A stretch of DNA of 64,000 nucleotides, from NCBI GenBank assembly GCA_032158295.1, contig CM063250.1, forward strand, positions 3,665,501 to 3,729,500, read 5' to 3'. The position numbers were made by a program, and so were the translations under genes. Of the stretch, positions 54,301-64,000 are shown piece after piece. The first letter of the stretch is position 1. Each line of letters begins with the position of its first letter. The notes below the pieces were generated by a model. It saw nothing but the letters and a program-made list of their open reading frames with translations. It made no database searches and was not told the DNA's origin. Origin of the DNA: Pycnopodia helianthoides (lineage: Eukaryota; Echinodermata; Asteroidea; Forcipulatida; Asteriidae).

Positions 54301-57300
54301 AGTAAGCAGCTCTATGAAATTTGGACCCTGCAGCCAATGGTTTGATAATGAACAAGGTCCAATTTCATTAATCTGCTAAGCAGAAAATATTGTGTAATCT
54401 TCCTATTCTCTGTAACATCTGCAAGTGAGTTGAACATGCGGGCTAAAAACATATGGGTTTTAAGGCATTGCGTGGTAAAGTAACAATGTATAGTCGGTTT
54501 GCGGTAACACCATGTGTATAGATTTACTTTGCTGTGTAGACTGTTCTTCGCAAACTTGTCTAGCTTATTGTTCTCTACTTCTGCAGTAACTGAACACAGT
54601 CTTTGAATCACCTACTCAGATGTTCGCTACTGGAGCAGGCATGTAATGCTGGAGACCTTGCTGAATTCAACGAAAGTACCAGAAACTGTGTTCAGTTCTG
54701 GCTAAAACACATCTAGCTTGTGTGGACACAAGAAGAAGTACAACAACAAGCAAGACAAGTTCTCAAAGAACAATCTACACAGCAAAGTGGATACTGAGGA
54801 GATTTCTCTTCTTCTTTCCTTAGTTCATGTGCTTAACGTCCTCCCATAGACTTTGTGCACAAAATTCCTTGAGGATCGTCCCTCTTTAGAATATCCCTGT
54901 GGAGACCTTTTTGTTCCTATTGTCTTCGGTCTCCATTAGGTAGCGAATATTAAAACCTTAACAACAGTCCCCCTGATCATTGCAGGAATCAAACTGGCCT
55001 GTCAACACCGGACAAGCTCAGTAACTAGTGGATCTACTCTTGAATGCAGGGGTTGTAGGTTCGATTCCCATCAAAGTTGCTTGCGGATTCACCCCAGGTC
55101 TCGGCTATTAATGATTATACAGTGCTTATCACATGTCATTTTTTACTTTTTATAATTTTTTTAATGTGCCAATGGAAACTAAATTTCTGTTTTTTTATGA
55201 TGCAGACAATAAAATCTCTGATCTAATCTTTCAATTCTAATCTTTGTAATCTAATCTAATCTTATCTAAACTTACATTTGCTGTTGATGAAGCGATAGAA
55301 GAATTGGTGGAAGGTTCCCTTGTAGTGCACCATGCGAACGGTCCGGTGGAAATCATAGAAGGAACACATGACATCCTTGGGATTCCTGGCTATGTAGATA
55401 ACCTTGAACAAAGAGGAAAAAGATTGAACATTACAAATATTAACCCTCCTAATCTTGGTAGCATTTTCCAACGGGTTGACCAACCGTTGGAAACCATTCA
55501 ATAGAACAATCTAAGTACTGTGCAGATGAATTCCAGGACTCAAATTAACCCACGGCACCCACAGCAATTGCTGTAAAATGCGTATTTTATATAAAAATTG
55601 AAATTTTATTTACAACAACTTGCCATGGGTATTTTTTTTTTTTTTAAGAAGTTTGCATTAATATAATTTTTTGTTTATGTATTTGATTTCATAGAAAAAT
55701 ATACCCTTTATTTGAGTTGTTTTCTCTTTTATGATATACATGAGACTTGGACAGTCTATGCCAGTAAGAAATGTTAACCACTACTATATTCTGGAAGGGA
55801 GGGGGTCTGAAAAAGTAATACTCTCTGTGCCACCTTAAAACAGTTGAAAACTCTGGACATCCCCTTACCTAGTCTTGGTACAAGACGTTTTTGTTGAGTT
55901 AGTATAACCATAAAACCACAGGGCCTACATATACTCAACACTACACACGGCGCGACTATTCCACCGATAGAGGACGTTCTGTGGAAGCCGCAAACCCGCT
56001 AGCTGTTTTGGGTGATGTGGTGGGTGATCTGGAAGTTTTCCCACCAGCGCCCACTATTGTTCAACAGTAGTGTGCGCGGCGCGGAGCGGGGAATCGTGAT
56101 AGTTGAGTGATAATGAACAACAACGTCTTGCACCAAGACTACCCCTTACCTTGCATTCCTTGTTCTTGACACCATCTGGTAGCAGTCCGTACGGCAGATG
56201 TGACTTGATGTAGCGGGGCGAGGGCAGGCTCTTCAGGGTCTCCAGCCCCGGACTTGGTGCCTCAAGGAATGGGATAGCATCCTCCACAGTCTCAAGACTA
56301 ATATCTGTCTTACGCAGGTCACCTCCCTCAAGAAGGAGGTAAATCAGATCTTGTAACCACACCCCTGGGAAGAAAACAGTTTACCTGAACTCTTTCAAAT
56401 TCCTAAAGTGTACTTCAAAGGCACCAGACTAAATAGAAAAACAACATGTCTTCTGTAACAAAATTGAAAATGTTCTCACTGTATACCCAAATCAGAACTC
56501 AACAAAACAAAAAAGTTAACAAGAATGATTTGGTGCAAAATAAATAAAAAGATGCACATATACCCCCCCCCAAAAAAAAATTCAAATTAATTGGAAAGAG
56601 TACCACAGACCTGTATCTTGGTGCAACCATTTTGTTTTTCTCCAATTACAGCAATGTAACCATAACTAGGCTGATTGGGATTAACAGTCTGACCACTTAT
56701 TTCGGGTGCGTTACAATGAGAGTCAGTACATGTTTTTTATTTATTCAGGTTGTGTACAGTGGCACAACCTGTGCACAGAACTAACTGTGTACTATGTACA
56801 TGCATTCCCTCATGGTATCATATTTCAGGCTGGCATAGTTTATCTATCATTCAAAACCACTTGAATGATATTGAATGGTCAGACAGCAAGAGGGTTAAAG
56901 CACAGATAATACTCAGTGCAACTTGGATCCTCAAACCATTATTATTAAAAAAAAAACTAATGTTGTTATTCAATAGCACTCCACACTAATGATGTAACTT
57001 TTGCTCACAATACCCAAATGTCAAACGATTGTTCCACCATTATGCCTGGAATTACACGGGGACCACAGAGGCCATGGCCTCCGTTGTCCTTGTCTTGGCC
57101 TCGGTGCCCCATCATAAGTTTCCTACACACTTTAAGATTTTCCAATGGAAGTGCCCTTTGAAAAAATGAATATGGCCTTGCCCTTTCAAGGATGAAATTC
57201 CAGGCCTGCACCACTCACGGGATCACTACAGCGTACGTCAGACCGCAGTAGTAGTACAGTCAGTACACCCGGGTAAAAACAAAAGAAATTACTCGCTAGT

Positions 57301-60300
57301 GCATTAAGTGAACACGTTGTCTGAGATTCGGCTACCGATGCTATTTCTAGCATTAGCGCAGAGTGCTATTGCAGGCCTGGAATTTCATCTTGGAGAGGGC
57401 AAGGCCATTTTCATGTTGTTAAGGGCACTTCCATTGGGAAATCTTAAAGTCTATGGGGAGGTTTTGAAGGGGCACCAGGGCCAAGGCAAAGACCAGGGCC
57501 ATGGCCTCTGTGGCCTCCGTGTAATTCCAGGCCTGCGGTTGCTTACAAACCGTGAGTGAAGATTACAAAAGACTTCATAACTTTATTTAAAGGACTAGGC
57601 ATGGAGTGAAACTGAAGCCAGGGAGAAAATACCCTGGTGCTGGCATTGATGAGCCTTTTCACTCTACTCCTACAAACCATAAGAATTTCCTAGATGGAAG
57701 TTCCCTTTAGAGGCCTGATACTTCACAGAGCCAACTGCCTCCGTGCCCGAGCCTATTGCCTTAGTGCCCCTTAACCCTCCTACTGTCAGTGACTCTTGGC
57801 AACATTTTCCAGTGAGTTGACCAACCATTTGAAACCATACGACTGCCAAGGTTGTGTACGGTGGCACAACTGTGCACAGAACTACTGTGTACTGTGTACA
57901 TGCATTCCCTCATGGTATCATATTTCAGGCTGGCATAGTTGATCTATCATTCAAAACCACAGTGAATGGTATTGGATGGTCAGACAGCAAGAGGGTTAAA
58001 ATGTTCCAGTAGGATTTTACATTTGTCCTCAGTGTCCTTTTCCCCCCCCAAGGAAAAAAACTGCCTTGCCCTTCCAAAAAAGAAGTATCGGGCCTTTGCA
58101 AAATGAAAAGCCTTCATGGCCCAATTAATATGAAACTCAAGGTCCGAGGAACGCTACCAAACTAATATAATTTTTACATGGCCTTGGGGATTGCTTATAG
58201 ATGGATTGCACATAACGTCACTGACCACCATCTTTGATGAAAAAAACAGTGGAAACGTGCACATGATGTGTACCCGCTGCGCACAACTCTCAGCCAATGA
58301 TAGCCTTTCACGCGTGCACGTTTCATCAACGATGGCGGCCAATGCAAGAGGGTGTCTATATAGGTCTACTCAAAAGCTAAAACAAACAAATACTTTACCA
58401 CACATCCACGGCATGCAAGCTACTTCACAAAGTGCACGACTATTGTACAGGTTCACATGTCAAGGGATTACAAACTGGGTTTATATTTAAACGTCACAGG
58501 GGTGTACTCCTACAGTGGCTAAGATGCATTCCTGGTGGTAATCTGAAAACAGTCAAAAGTGAAGTGGCTGAAACAAAATACGTTGAGATATCTTAAAGAC
58601 ACTGGACACCTTTGGTAATTGTCAAAACCAGTATTCTCACTTGGTGTATCAAAACATATGCACAAAATAACAAACCTGTGAAAATTTGAACTCAATTGGT
58701 CGTCGGAGTTGCGAGATAATAATGGAAGAAAAAACACCCTTGTCACATGAAGTTGTGTGCTTTCAGATGCTTGATTTCGAGACCTCACGCGTGAGGTCTC
58801 AAAATCAATTCAAATATTTTACTGAGAAATTACTTCTTTCTCAAGAACTACGTTACTTCAGAGGGATCCGTTTCTCACAATGTTTTATACTATCAACAGC
58901 TCTCCATTGCTCGTTACCAAGTAAGATTTATGCTAACAATTATTTTGAGTAATTACCAATAGTGTCCAGTGCTTTTAAATACAAAATAACAAACAATAAT
59001 GATTGACCAGTGTCATTTATGATGTGGTCTTGTTAGCAACTAATCTCACAGGATCTGCAAGCAAAGGAGAAGTTTCCTTCATGCTCGACTCAAAACAAAA
59101 GAAAAACACACAGTCCCCTCCATGGTACAACTTAGACTAGAGTACGATCCTTGGGCAAGATGCTGTACCCAACCACCACTCATTCAATCATTCAAACATT
59201 AACCTTGTTGGTAAAAAAATACATTTTTGGGGGTCACAAGTGAGCAAATGGCTGTCCGTTTCGATGTCTTTTCCCCATCCTTTGACCGTCTTAATCCACC
59301 ATTTGAAACCATTCGACTGCCAAGGTTGTGTACGGTGGCACAACTGTGCAGAGAACTAACTGTGTACTGTGTACATGCATTCCCTCATGGTATCATATTT
59401 CAGGCTGGCATAGTTGATCTAGCATTCAAAACCACTTGAATGGTATTGAATGGTCAGACAGCAAGAGGTTTAATAAACAATGAAATTATTCATACAAATC
59501 AAGTGGCACCATAATTAAACATCGTTGGCACCATGATGGTGTTTACTGATGCACATGTGTGATGATTAGTCTTTAGTCAAAGCGGTATTTATCACTCACA
59601 CAGCACTACCATCGCGGAACATGAACCAGCAGCAAACAGCGCGGAGTAAAACAGCGCGCTACAGCGACATAAAAAGACTAGATAGGTAAGGCCAAATAAT
59701 TTTAAAAACATGTTTAGCATACCCGCCTGCTTCCTTTTTAAAGGCCACCTTTTTTTTTTTTAAATTAAATAATATCGTATTTTTAGACTTTAGCAGACCG
59801 AAAAAAACACACCGAAAAAAAGCTGGCAACCATCTTGAAAAATAGCCCGGCCGTTGTCCAGTTGTCTTGAAAAATGTGTCAGGCTGCCATTTTTGAAAAA
59901 AATGAATAATAATTTTAAAAAGGCCCTCCTCCTTCCTTTTTTCAAAAAGACAGCTAAACATGGTTTTTTTTTTTTTGGCCTTATGCCGCTGTTTCTGTGA
60001 ATCGGATCCACGCTCGTAATTATGAGCATCAATAAACATCATGGCGCCGAGGATGTTTAACCGAGCGATTGTCAGCTCGGAGATTTTTCATAAAATTACA
60101 CCAAAACGAGCTTGCACATTTTCGTTTTAATGTGCTCTCCACAATTAATTGAGCAATAGTGACATCTGGGGGGAAAATCTGGGCCAAAAAATGCATGTTT
60201 CTATTCAAAAAATCATCTCATCATAGATGCTGTGTGGTCGTAGGTAGAGCCAAGAGTTGCCAAGAAGCGGAGGGAGTCCAGCATATTGGCACTATGTAGA

Positions 60301-60995
60301 ATTTATCAAGTGAAGTGGGGCTACTGAATCGGCTGTCTGCTGAGCATATGCACATATTTCTATTTTGTATATATCTTGGCACCCAACTCAAGAACACAAG
60401 CCGTCCACCGTCGGTAGCCGCACCCTTGTCTAGATGCTGAACAGGCTTTGACAAGTAGCAGAATAGATGTAGATTTAGAAAGCTCTGACTGTGCTGACAC
60501 TGACCTAAATCTCATTCCTCCATAATGCACTGTCCACCGACTGACCAGTCACTGAGCAAATTAAGGCATTTGACAATGTGGACACCACAATAATTTTATC
60601 ACATTCACATTATCACATACTACATATAAATAATGAAAACATCCAATTAAAAGTATAAAATGTGCATCTCATAAAATTTGATAAATCATACCACACCTCC
60701 CCCCCCCCGGCCAACTCCGCCCTCTTCCCCCACCCCTCCTCTCTTCTGATATCTTAACTTTGGGTTGGCCTGTTGCAATCAGCACAACAATTTGTACTAC
60801 CTGGTACTTACCTGCTCGTGGATAACTCACAATCCACACGTCATCTTTTCTCACAGGAAAGCTTGCCACATCCTGCATCTTTCCTCTGCAAAACGGCGGT
60901 AACCTCACCCCGTCGACCACGTAATATTGCATGATGTCGTACTCATCGTCAATCGCTAGTTTGGTCGGAGATTCGGGTGAAGAGATCTGCGCCAT
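51223..60995 (-). CDS. SULT4A1: SULT4A1-type cytosolic sulfotransferase
   Basis: Six coding exons, minus strand: 60812-60995, 56150-56364, 55276-55402, 54012-54106, 53156-53270 and 51223-51341. All phases agree: 855 nt, 284 residues plus stop, the length of vertebrate SULT4A1. Shared motifs: GVRLPPFCRGKM near the N-terminus, IKSHLPY (histidine at the usual catalytic-base position), VIYIARNPKDVM with the R and S of the 3'-phosphate site, LGYGSYFKHVLEWW, FLFLKYEDV, and RVGYWKYYFTVHMNEKF at the C-terminus. As in vertebrate SULT4A1 the usual RKG-x-x-GDWK motif is absent. Cytosolic sulfotransferases move sulfate from PAPS to small acceptors; vertebrate SULT4A1 is mainly neuronal and has no established substrate. 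Here the PAPS loop reads YPRAGVWLQ, one residue shorter than YPKSGT(S/T)xLQ, so activity is doubtful. It lies upstream of EFCAB6 on the same strand. Confidence 0.93.
51440..52648. other. SULT4A1 intron, possible retroelement tail
   Basis: The stretch around 51920-51990 (CTCTGACGAAGGTCCGGTTT, TTGAAAGCTAAGGCCATC) looks like the 3' end of a retroelement. The rest has no recognised feature. Confidence 0.35.
52649..52842. mobile_element. Half copy of TTAA foldback, family B
   Basis: Starts AGGCCCTGTACACTATTGG after TTAA (52645-52648) and matches the right half of 14452-14797 in inverse orientation up to the central GCGCGATAAT; it ends at a TTAA near 52841. Confidence 0.65.
53156..53270 (-). CDS. 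SULT4A1: SULT4A1 exon 5
   Basis: Encodes STSSSVEQLANFLERPLTP, EALKDICTHFGEELMYNRK. VEQLA-x-FL matches vertebrate SULT4A1; the segment after it is shorter. Phase 0 in, phase 1 out. Confidence 0.9.
53390..53760 (+). mobile_element. SINE family 1, two tandem partial copies
   Basis: GCGACATGTTTACAGGAAGT to ACCACCAGCATTAG occurs at about 53350-53475 and again at 53540-53665, the second followed by a degraded tRNA-like head. TGGCTTCTGACTGGCACCCC is shared with 7600. Confidence 0.7.
54012..54106 (-). CDS. SULT4A1: SULT4A1 exon 4
   Basis: Encodes LGYGSYFKHVLEWWDQ and RKEDNFLFLKYEDVRT. Phase 1 in, phase 0 out at ACG|GTAAGT. Confidence 0.93.
54140..54328. mobile_element. Foldback of the CCAATTTCAT family
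   Basis: CATCAATTTCATTAAGCACG to AGTAAGCAGCTCTATGAAAT, with internal AGATTACCAGCCAAACTACC and CACATGTGCAATTTGTGACT. Confidence 0.65.
54450..54595. repeat. Dispersed repeat, second copy of 29630-29760
   Basis: GGCATTGCGTGGTAAAGTAA, GTAACACCATGTGTATAGAT and CTTTGCTGTGTAGACTG. An inverted trace (AACAATCTACACAGCAAAGT) at 54768-54787 suggests a foldback. Confidence 0.6.
55276..55402 (-). CDS. SULT4A1: SULT4A1 exon 3
   Basis: Encodes VIYIARNPKDVMCSFYDFHR and YKGTFHQFFYRFINSK. Holds the R and S that bind the PAP 3'-phosphate in the family. Phase 0 in, phase 1 out at T|GTAAGT. Confidence 0.94.
56150..56364 (-). CDS. SULT4A1: SULT4A1 exon 2
   Basis: Encodes GVWLQDLIYLLLEGGDL, LEAPSPGLETLKSLPSPRY, IKSHLPYGLLPDGVKNKECK. 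Phase 1 in after TTCCCAG, phase 0 out at AAG|GTAAGG. Its first residues contain the shortened PAPS loop. Confidence 0.93.
56745..56896 (+). repeat. 150-bp dispersed repeat, copy 1
   Basis: TGTGTACAGTGGCACAACCT through CTCATGGTATCATATTTCAG to CAGACAGCAAGAGGGTTA. Nearly identical copies at 57850-57998 and 59322-59470, all in the intron between SULT4A1 exons 1 and 2. Confidence 0.8.
57040..57540. repeat. Two copies of the CAGGCCTG repeat in opposite orientation
   Basis: 57040-57210 and 57370-57540 share GCCATGGCCTC, GAAGTGCCCTTT/AAGGGCACTTCC and CAGGCCTG ends in inverse order, so together they form a large inverted repeat. A third copy is at 4842-4985. Confidence 0.6.
57850..57998 (+). repeat. 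150-bp dispersed repeat, copy 2
   Basis: TTGTGTACGGTGGCACAACT to CAGACAGCAAGAGGGTTA. The similarity to copy 3 also covers the upstream ACCATTTGAAACCAT. Confidence 0.8.
58597..58974. mobile_element. TTAA-flanked foldback element, family A
   Basis: Starts AGACACTGGACACCTTTGG and ends CCAATAGTGTCCAGTGCTT, TTAA at 58593-58596 and 58975-58978. Opposite orientation to 2679-3073. GAGACCTCACGCGTGAGGTC marks the centre. Confidence 0.82.
59322..59470 (+). repeat. 150-bp dispersed repeat, copy 3
   Basis: TTGTGTACGGTGGCACAACT to CAGACAGCAAGAGG, as in copies 1 and 2. Confidence 0.8.
59480..60811. other. SULT4A1 intron 1, nothing further recognised
   Basis: Homopolymer A and T runs (59750-59760, 59960-59975), AT-rich sequence and a C run at 60699-60707. 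No exon or repeat family assigned. Confidence 0.4.
60812..60995 (-). CDS. SULT4A1: SULT4A1 exon 1 (start codon)
   Basis: ATG at 60995 starts MAQISSPESPTKLAIDDEYD, then VVDGVRLPPFCRGKMQDV, FPVRKDDVWIVSYPRA. The start matches the vertebrate N-terminal length. An upstream in-frame ATG at 61157 lies in repeat-derived GC-rich sequence and was not chosen. Donor G|GTAAGT, phase 1. Confidence 0.9.
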
Positions 60996-61340
60996 CTTGA
61001 ATCCAGAATTGACGTGTGAGGGCGTTGTATCAAAAACAAGCGACAGCAACTTTTCACTGCTTGGCCCACGGGGGCCGGGCGCGATTTTTTTTTCTGCAGC
61101 ACACGTCGTGGCCGGGGCGGGGAGGAGGGGGGGGGGGAAGTTAGTTGCTGGGACCAAGCAAACTGTACTGTTGGCCTAAACAAATAACCCAGTGAGTTGG
61201 ACCCAGTCACGTGAGAATAAAATTACACATGCACTGTACCGTGCTTCCAACGCTCCGTTCTGAAAAAGTTTTCCATTTCTTTTGTAAGGTTGTAAAAAGG
61301 GGGCGGGGTATGTCCGTATCCCCCCCCCCGGGCCGCAATT
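60996..61340. promoter_or_regulatory. SULT4A1: Probable SULT4A1 5' untranslated and promoter region
   Basis: GC-rich (GGCCCACGGGGGCCGGGCGC at 61064-61083; G run at 61126-61136) with several CpG. It also carries a fragment of the foldback found at 63823-63958 (CTGCAGCACACGTCG at 61094-61108). The start site is not visible from sequence. Confidence 0.4.
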
Positions 61341-61850
61341 TTTTATGCAGCACACGTCGGCTATGGATTCAACAGTTAAAGGCAGTGGACACTGTTGGTA
61401 ATTACTCAAAATATTAGCATAAAATTAGCATAAAACATTACTTGGTAAAGAGTAATGGGGAGAGGTTGACAGTATAAAACATTGTGAGAAACGGCTCCCT
61501 CTGAAGTGACATAGTTTTCGAGAAAGAAGTAATTTTCCACGAATTTGATTTCGAGACCTCAGAACTAGATTTTGAGGTCTCGAAATCAACCATCTGAAAG
61601 CACACAACTTCGTGTGACAAGGGTGTTTTTTCTTTCATAGTTATCTCGCAACTTCGACGACCAATTGAGCTCAAGTTTTTACAGGTTTGTTATTTTATCC
61701 ATATGTTGAGATACACCAAGTGAGAAGACTGGTCTTTGACAATTACCAATAGTGTCCAGTGTCTTTAAGGGATAGGAAGAACAGCCTACCCCTTAACTGT
61801 TGACTCCCATACCCGACGTGTGCTGCAGAAGAAGAAAAAATCGCCCCAGG
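61341..61850. mobile_element. Foldback (GCAGCACACGTCGG ends) split by a nested element
   Basis: Outer pieces 61345-61379 (GCAGCACACGTCGGCTATGG, AACAGTTAA) and 61765-61850 (TTAAGGGATAGG to CGACGTGTGCTGCAG) together equal the intact element at 63823-63958. Confidence 0.85.
61380..61764. mobile_element. TTAA-flanked foldback element, family A, nested
   Basis: Starts AGGCAGTGGACACTGTTGG and ends CCAATAGTGTCCAGTGTCT; TTAA at 61376-61379 and 61765-61768. The host element has a single TTAA at this place in its intact copy, which shows the target duplication directly. Confidence 0.9.
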
Positions 61851-63822
61851 CCAGTCTTGTTTGGTGGCGCCCCCGTGGGATACAAAAGATTCTTAAAAAA
61901 AGGCTGCTCGATAAAGTTTTTAAAAGAGTATAATAAAGGGTGCCATATTTTTATATAAAAGTAACATATATATAATATATATATAGATTTAAAAAAAACT
62001 TCAAACCATAAAAAGTATGTGACTTGTCACGTGTTTTGATTCATTTGAATTGGACTTATTTGTACCGAGCCTGGTCGGTCCAGGGTCGGTCTATTTCTAG
62101 GTGCATCCGCCATTCAGTAACCCTTTAAAAAAAGTCAGCAACCCTTACAAATTGGCCCACTGGTGGTTATAAGTCTGGCTGCTATGATCGTACTTTGATT
62201 CCGTTTCACCCTTGTACTCTAGAGATTTATTGTGAACTTTATTTCGGGTCAGGTGTCCGTCACAAAAGGTGACGTTCAGGGTGCATGAGTTTGAGACTGT
62301 TTGAACAATGCATGATAAAGCCGAAAACTGAAAATAGCCTATTTTGTGACACCGTTTTCACAGCCTTTGTCAGTGTGCTGTAGTGCAGACAAGAACACTG
62401 TAGTTGGCCTCCATTTAGGTCGTATACATGTACGATCTATTTCATGTCTTCGAAAGTGTCATCAGTCGTACATGTAATAAATGACCCAAATATACATGTT
62501 ACGAGAGGGCATTATCACCCAGGAAATACTATTGGCTTTGGGATGTACCAAGGTAACACAAAATCTGCAAGATACATTTTGTTTAATGAGAAAGACTTAT
62601 TTATCATAATTTTGTACACAGAATTTCGAAAAAAACTTAAAAAGCTGGGCACTTTAGGTTCAAAACACACCAAAATAGCGGGCACTGAAAGAGTTTTTAA
62701 GCTGTATAAATATCCAATAATAAAAGTCTGCACTACTTTCACGAGGAGCAATTTATCTTCTGTATGATCAAAAAGAGTATGACATACTTTTTACGTCTGT
62801 AATGGGTTGAAATTGCAGGCCCCCAATTTTTCAAGTTCGTCATTATCTTCAAGTTCGTCAGTCAATATCGTTCGTCCATTCATTTATTATATTTGATTAT
62901 TTATATTTATTATATTTTATTTGCACTTTTTTTTGCTTTAAGTTTACTTTTCATTTTGTTGTTGTACTGTCGTGGCCTGCATGTTTTTAAAATATCTTTA
63001 TCTGGAATGTAATCATTCAAAAATCATTTAATGTTACAAATACAGCGTTTTCGCCCTTCCCTTCAGAGTGGTCAGAAGAAGAAGAAAAAACAATCATACT
63101 TTTCACAAACCAAACCAGCGTATTCTTGTAATATGTCAGCATTTGGCCTTCCTAAAAATGCCTGTAATTATTGTGCTGTAACTTGTGCCTGTTTTGGCAT
63201 ATCCTATACTTTCAAGTTAAATAGCCACGAGTAAATGCATAAATAATGAACTGAGCAAGAATATGCACAGCGGTGGCCTTCCTAAAAATGCATGTAATTT
63301 GTTTTTGTTATGGTAGTTTGTCAATTAATTCAGTCCCTAATTAAATTTAAAGGCACATTTTATATTCAGACTGAACCCATGTCTTTCAACTGTACAGAGG
63401 ATACCAGCCGCAAATTGGGCTAAGGCCTATAAATGCAGTGCTTTGACAGGACCTTGAACTGGATAGAGGTGGGATACCAGCGCTTCGGACCCGGGTATAG
63501 GGGAAGGGTTTTGGGGCTCCCCGTGTACAACCATGAAATTGCACATTACACGTCATCTGGACTTTGGGTAAAAAAAGTATTCAACAAAATAGATTGTCGA
63601 TAAGCAACGAGGACCACCCTAGTTGTTTGGGTCAGTGCACTGCTGCACACAATGTAGACGTATATAGATGGACGGCGTTGCCTGAACACCGACACACATT
63701 TTTTTTTATCTTCATCTTTTCGGGGGTAAAGGACTTTTGTTGAATTTTTGATTAGAATTTTCCAATAATAGGCAAACGACATCCAAAGGTCCTCCTACGT
63801 TTTGCCACTCTACGTGTCCACA
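61851..63822. other. Upstream intergenic DNA
   Basis: AT-rich with a TATATA run near 61968-61985. A 107-codon open frame at 62444-62767 on the + strand (MSSKVSSVVHVINDPN start) has no recognisable domain and is probably chance. No gene is supported. Confidence 0.4.
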
Positions 63823-63958
63823 TCGGGGGGCAAATTTATGTTCTGCAGCACACGCTGGCTACGGAGTCAACGGTTAAGGGATAGGGAAGAACAGCCTATC
63901 CCTTAACTGTTGACTCCATAGCCGACGTGTGCTGCAGAAGAAAAAAATCGCCATCGGG
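63823..63958. mobile_element. Intact foldback (GCAGCACACG ends)
   Basis: CTGCAGCACACGCTGGCTAC pairs with GCCGACGTGTGCTGCAG and GTCAACGGTTAAGGGATAGG with CCTATCCCTTAACTGTTGAC around GAAGAACAG. It is the empty-site counterpart of 61341-61850. Confidence 0.88.
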
Positions 63959-64000
63959 GGGGGGGTGTTCTATTTTAAAGACACTTTAAATTCATTCTGA

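Noticed and set aside
58686..58952. An 88-codon protein repeated also near 2717-2983 (minus strand)
   Set aside because: Both are frames through copies of the same TTAA foldback element; the similarity is that of the repeat, not of a gene.
60996..61157. N-terminal extension of SULT4A1 starting at 61157
   Set aside because: The extra 54 residues come from repeat-derived, GC-rich sequence (CAGCACACGTCG foldback) and have no counterpart in SULT4A1; the start at 60995 gives the expected 284 residues.
62444..62767. A 107-codon + strand gene
   Set aside because: No domain, no upstream splice or promoter context, and an antisense frame of similar length; probably chance.

Overview
This is a metazoan genomic window, not a microbial one. 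Three genes are interrupted by 45 spliceosomal introns with good GT/AG (one GC/AG) borders. Introns and intergenic DNA are dense in short foldback elements, tRNA-derived SINEs, LINE 3' tails and small tandem arrays. The repeat families (TTAA-flanked elements with GGCACTGGACAC ends, foldbacks ending GGGCCCAATTTCAT, SINEs with an AGAGAAGCAATTATGG motif) and the gene content suggest an echinoderm, probably a sea star. That assignment is inference from memory of such genomes.

Region 1 (1 to about 14.4 kb, + strand): the 3' part of a gene for a type I membrane protein. Fourteen exons were joined by hand. They encode a conserved invertebrate ectodomain (DPDGDVVRCRF core), an Ig-like segment, a complete zona pellucida (ZP) module, a furin-like Arg-Arg site, one transmembrane helix and a short basic tail. 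The reading frame does not close across exons 7-9 as it stands; one base is unaccounted for.

Region 2 (about 18.3 to 44.2 kb, - strand): a complete EFCAB6 orthologue. Twenty-six coding exons join without a frame conflict into 1,520 codons plus stop, close to the human length as I recall it (about 1,500). It is a chain of EF-hand pairs, some with good calcium loops and many degenerate. In vertebrates EFCAB6 is described as an axonemal microtubule inner protein that also binds DJ-1. The ZP-type gene and EFCAB6 converge tail to tail. A 113-bp tandem duplication copies the last coding stretch of EFCAB6 into the DNA behind its stop.

Region 3 (51.2 to 61.0 kb, - strand): a complete SULT4A1-type cytosolic sulfotransferase. 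Six coding exons join into 284 codons plus stop, the same length as the vertebrate protein. The PAPS-binding loop is one residue short.

SULT4A1 lies directly upstream of EFCAB6 on the same strand. From memory the human 22q13 locus has the same order and orientation, so this looks like a microsyntenic pair older than the echinoderm-vertebrate split. The rest is repeats, several with readable insertion histories: a TTAA element inside a foldback whose empty copy is also in the window, a 352-bp element with a 9-bp target duplication, and two TTAA elements sharing one TTAA. I found no CRISPR array, operon or prokaryotic system, and I do not claim a new biological system here. The most notable items are the SULT4A1-EFCAB6 linkage, the altered SULT4A1 nucleotide loop, the frame break in the ZP gene, and the duplications at exon borders.
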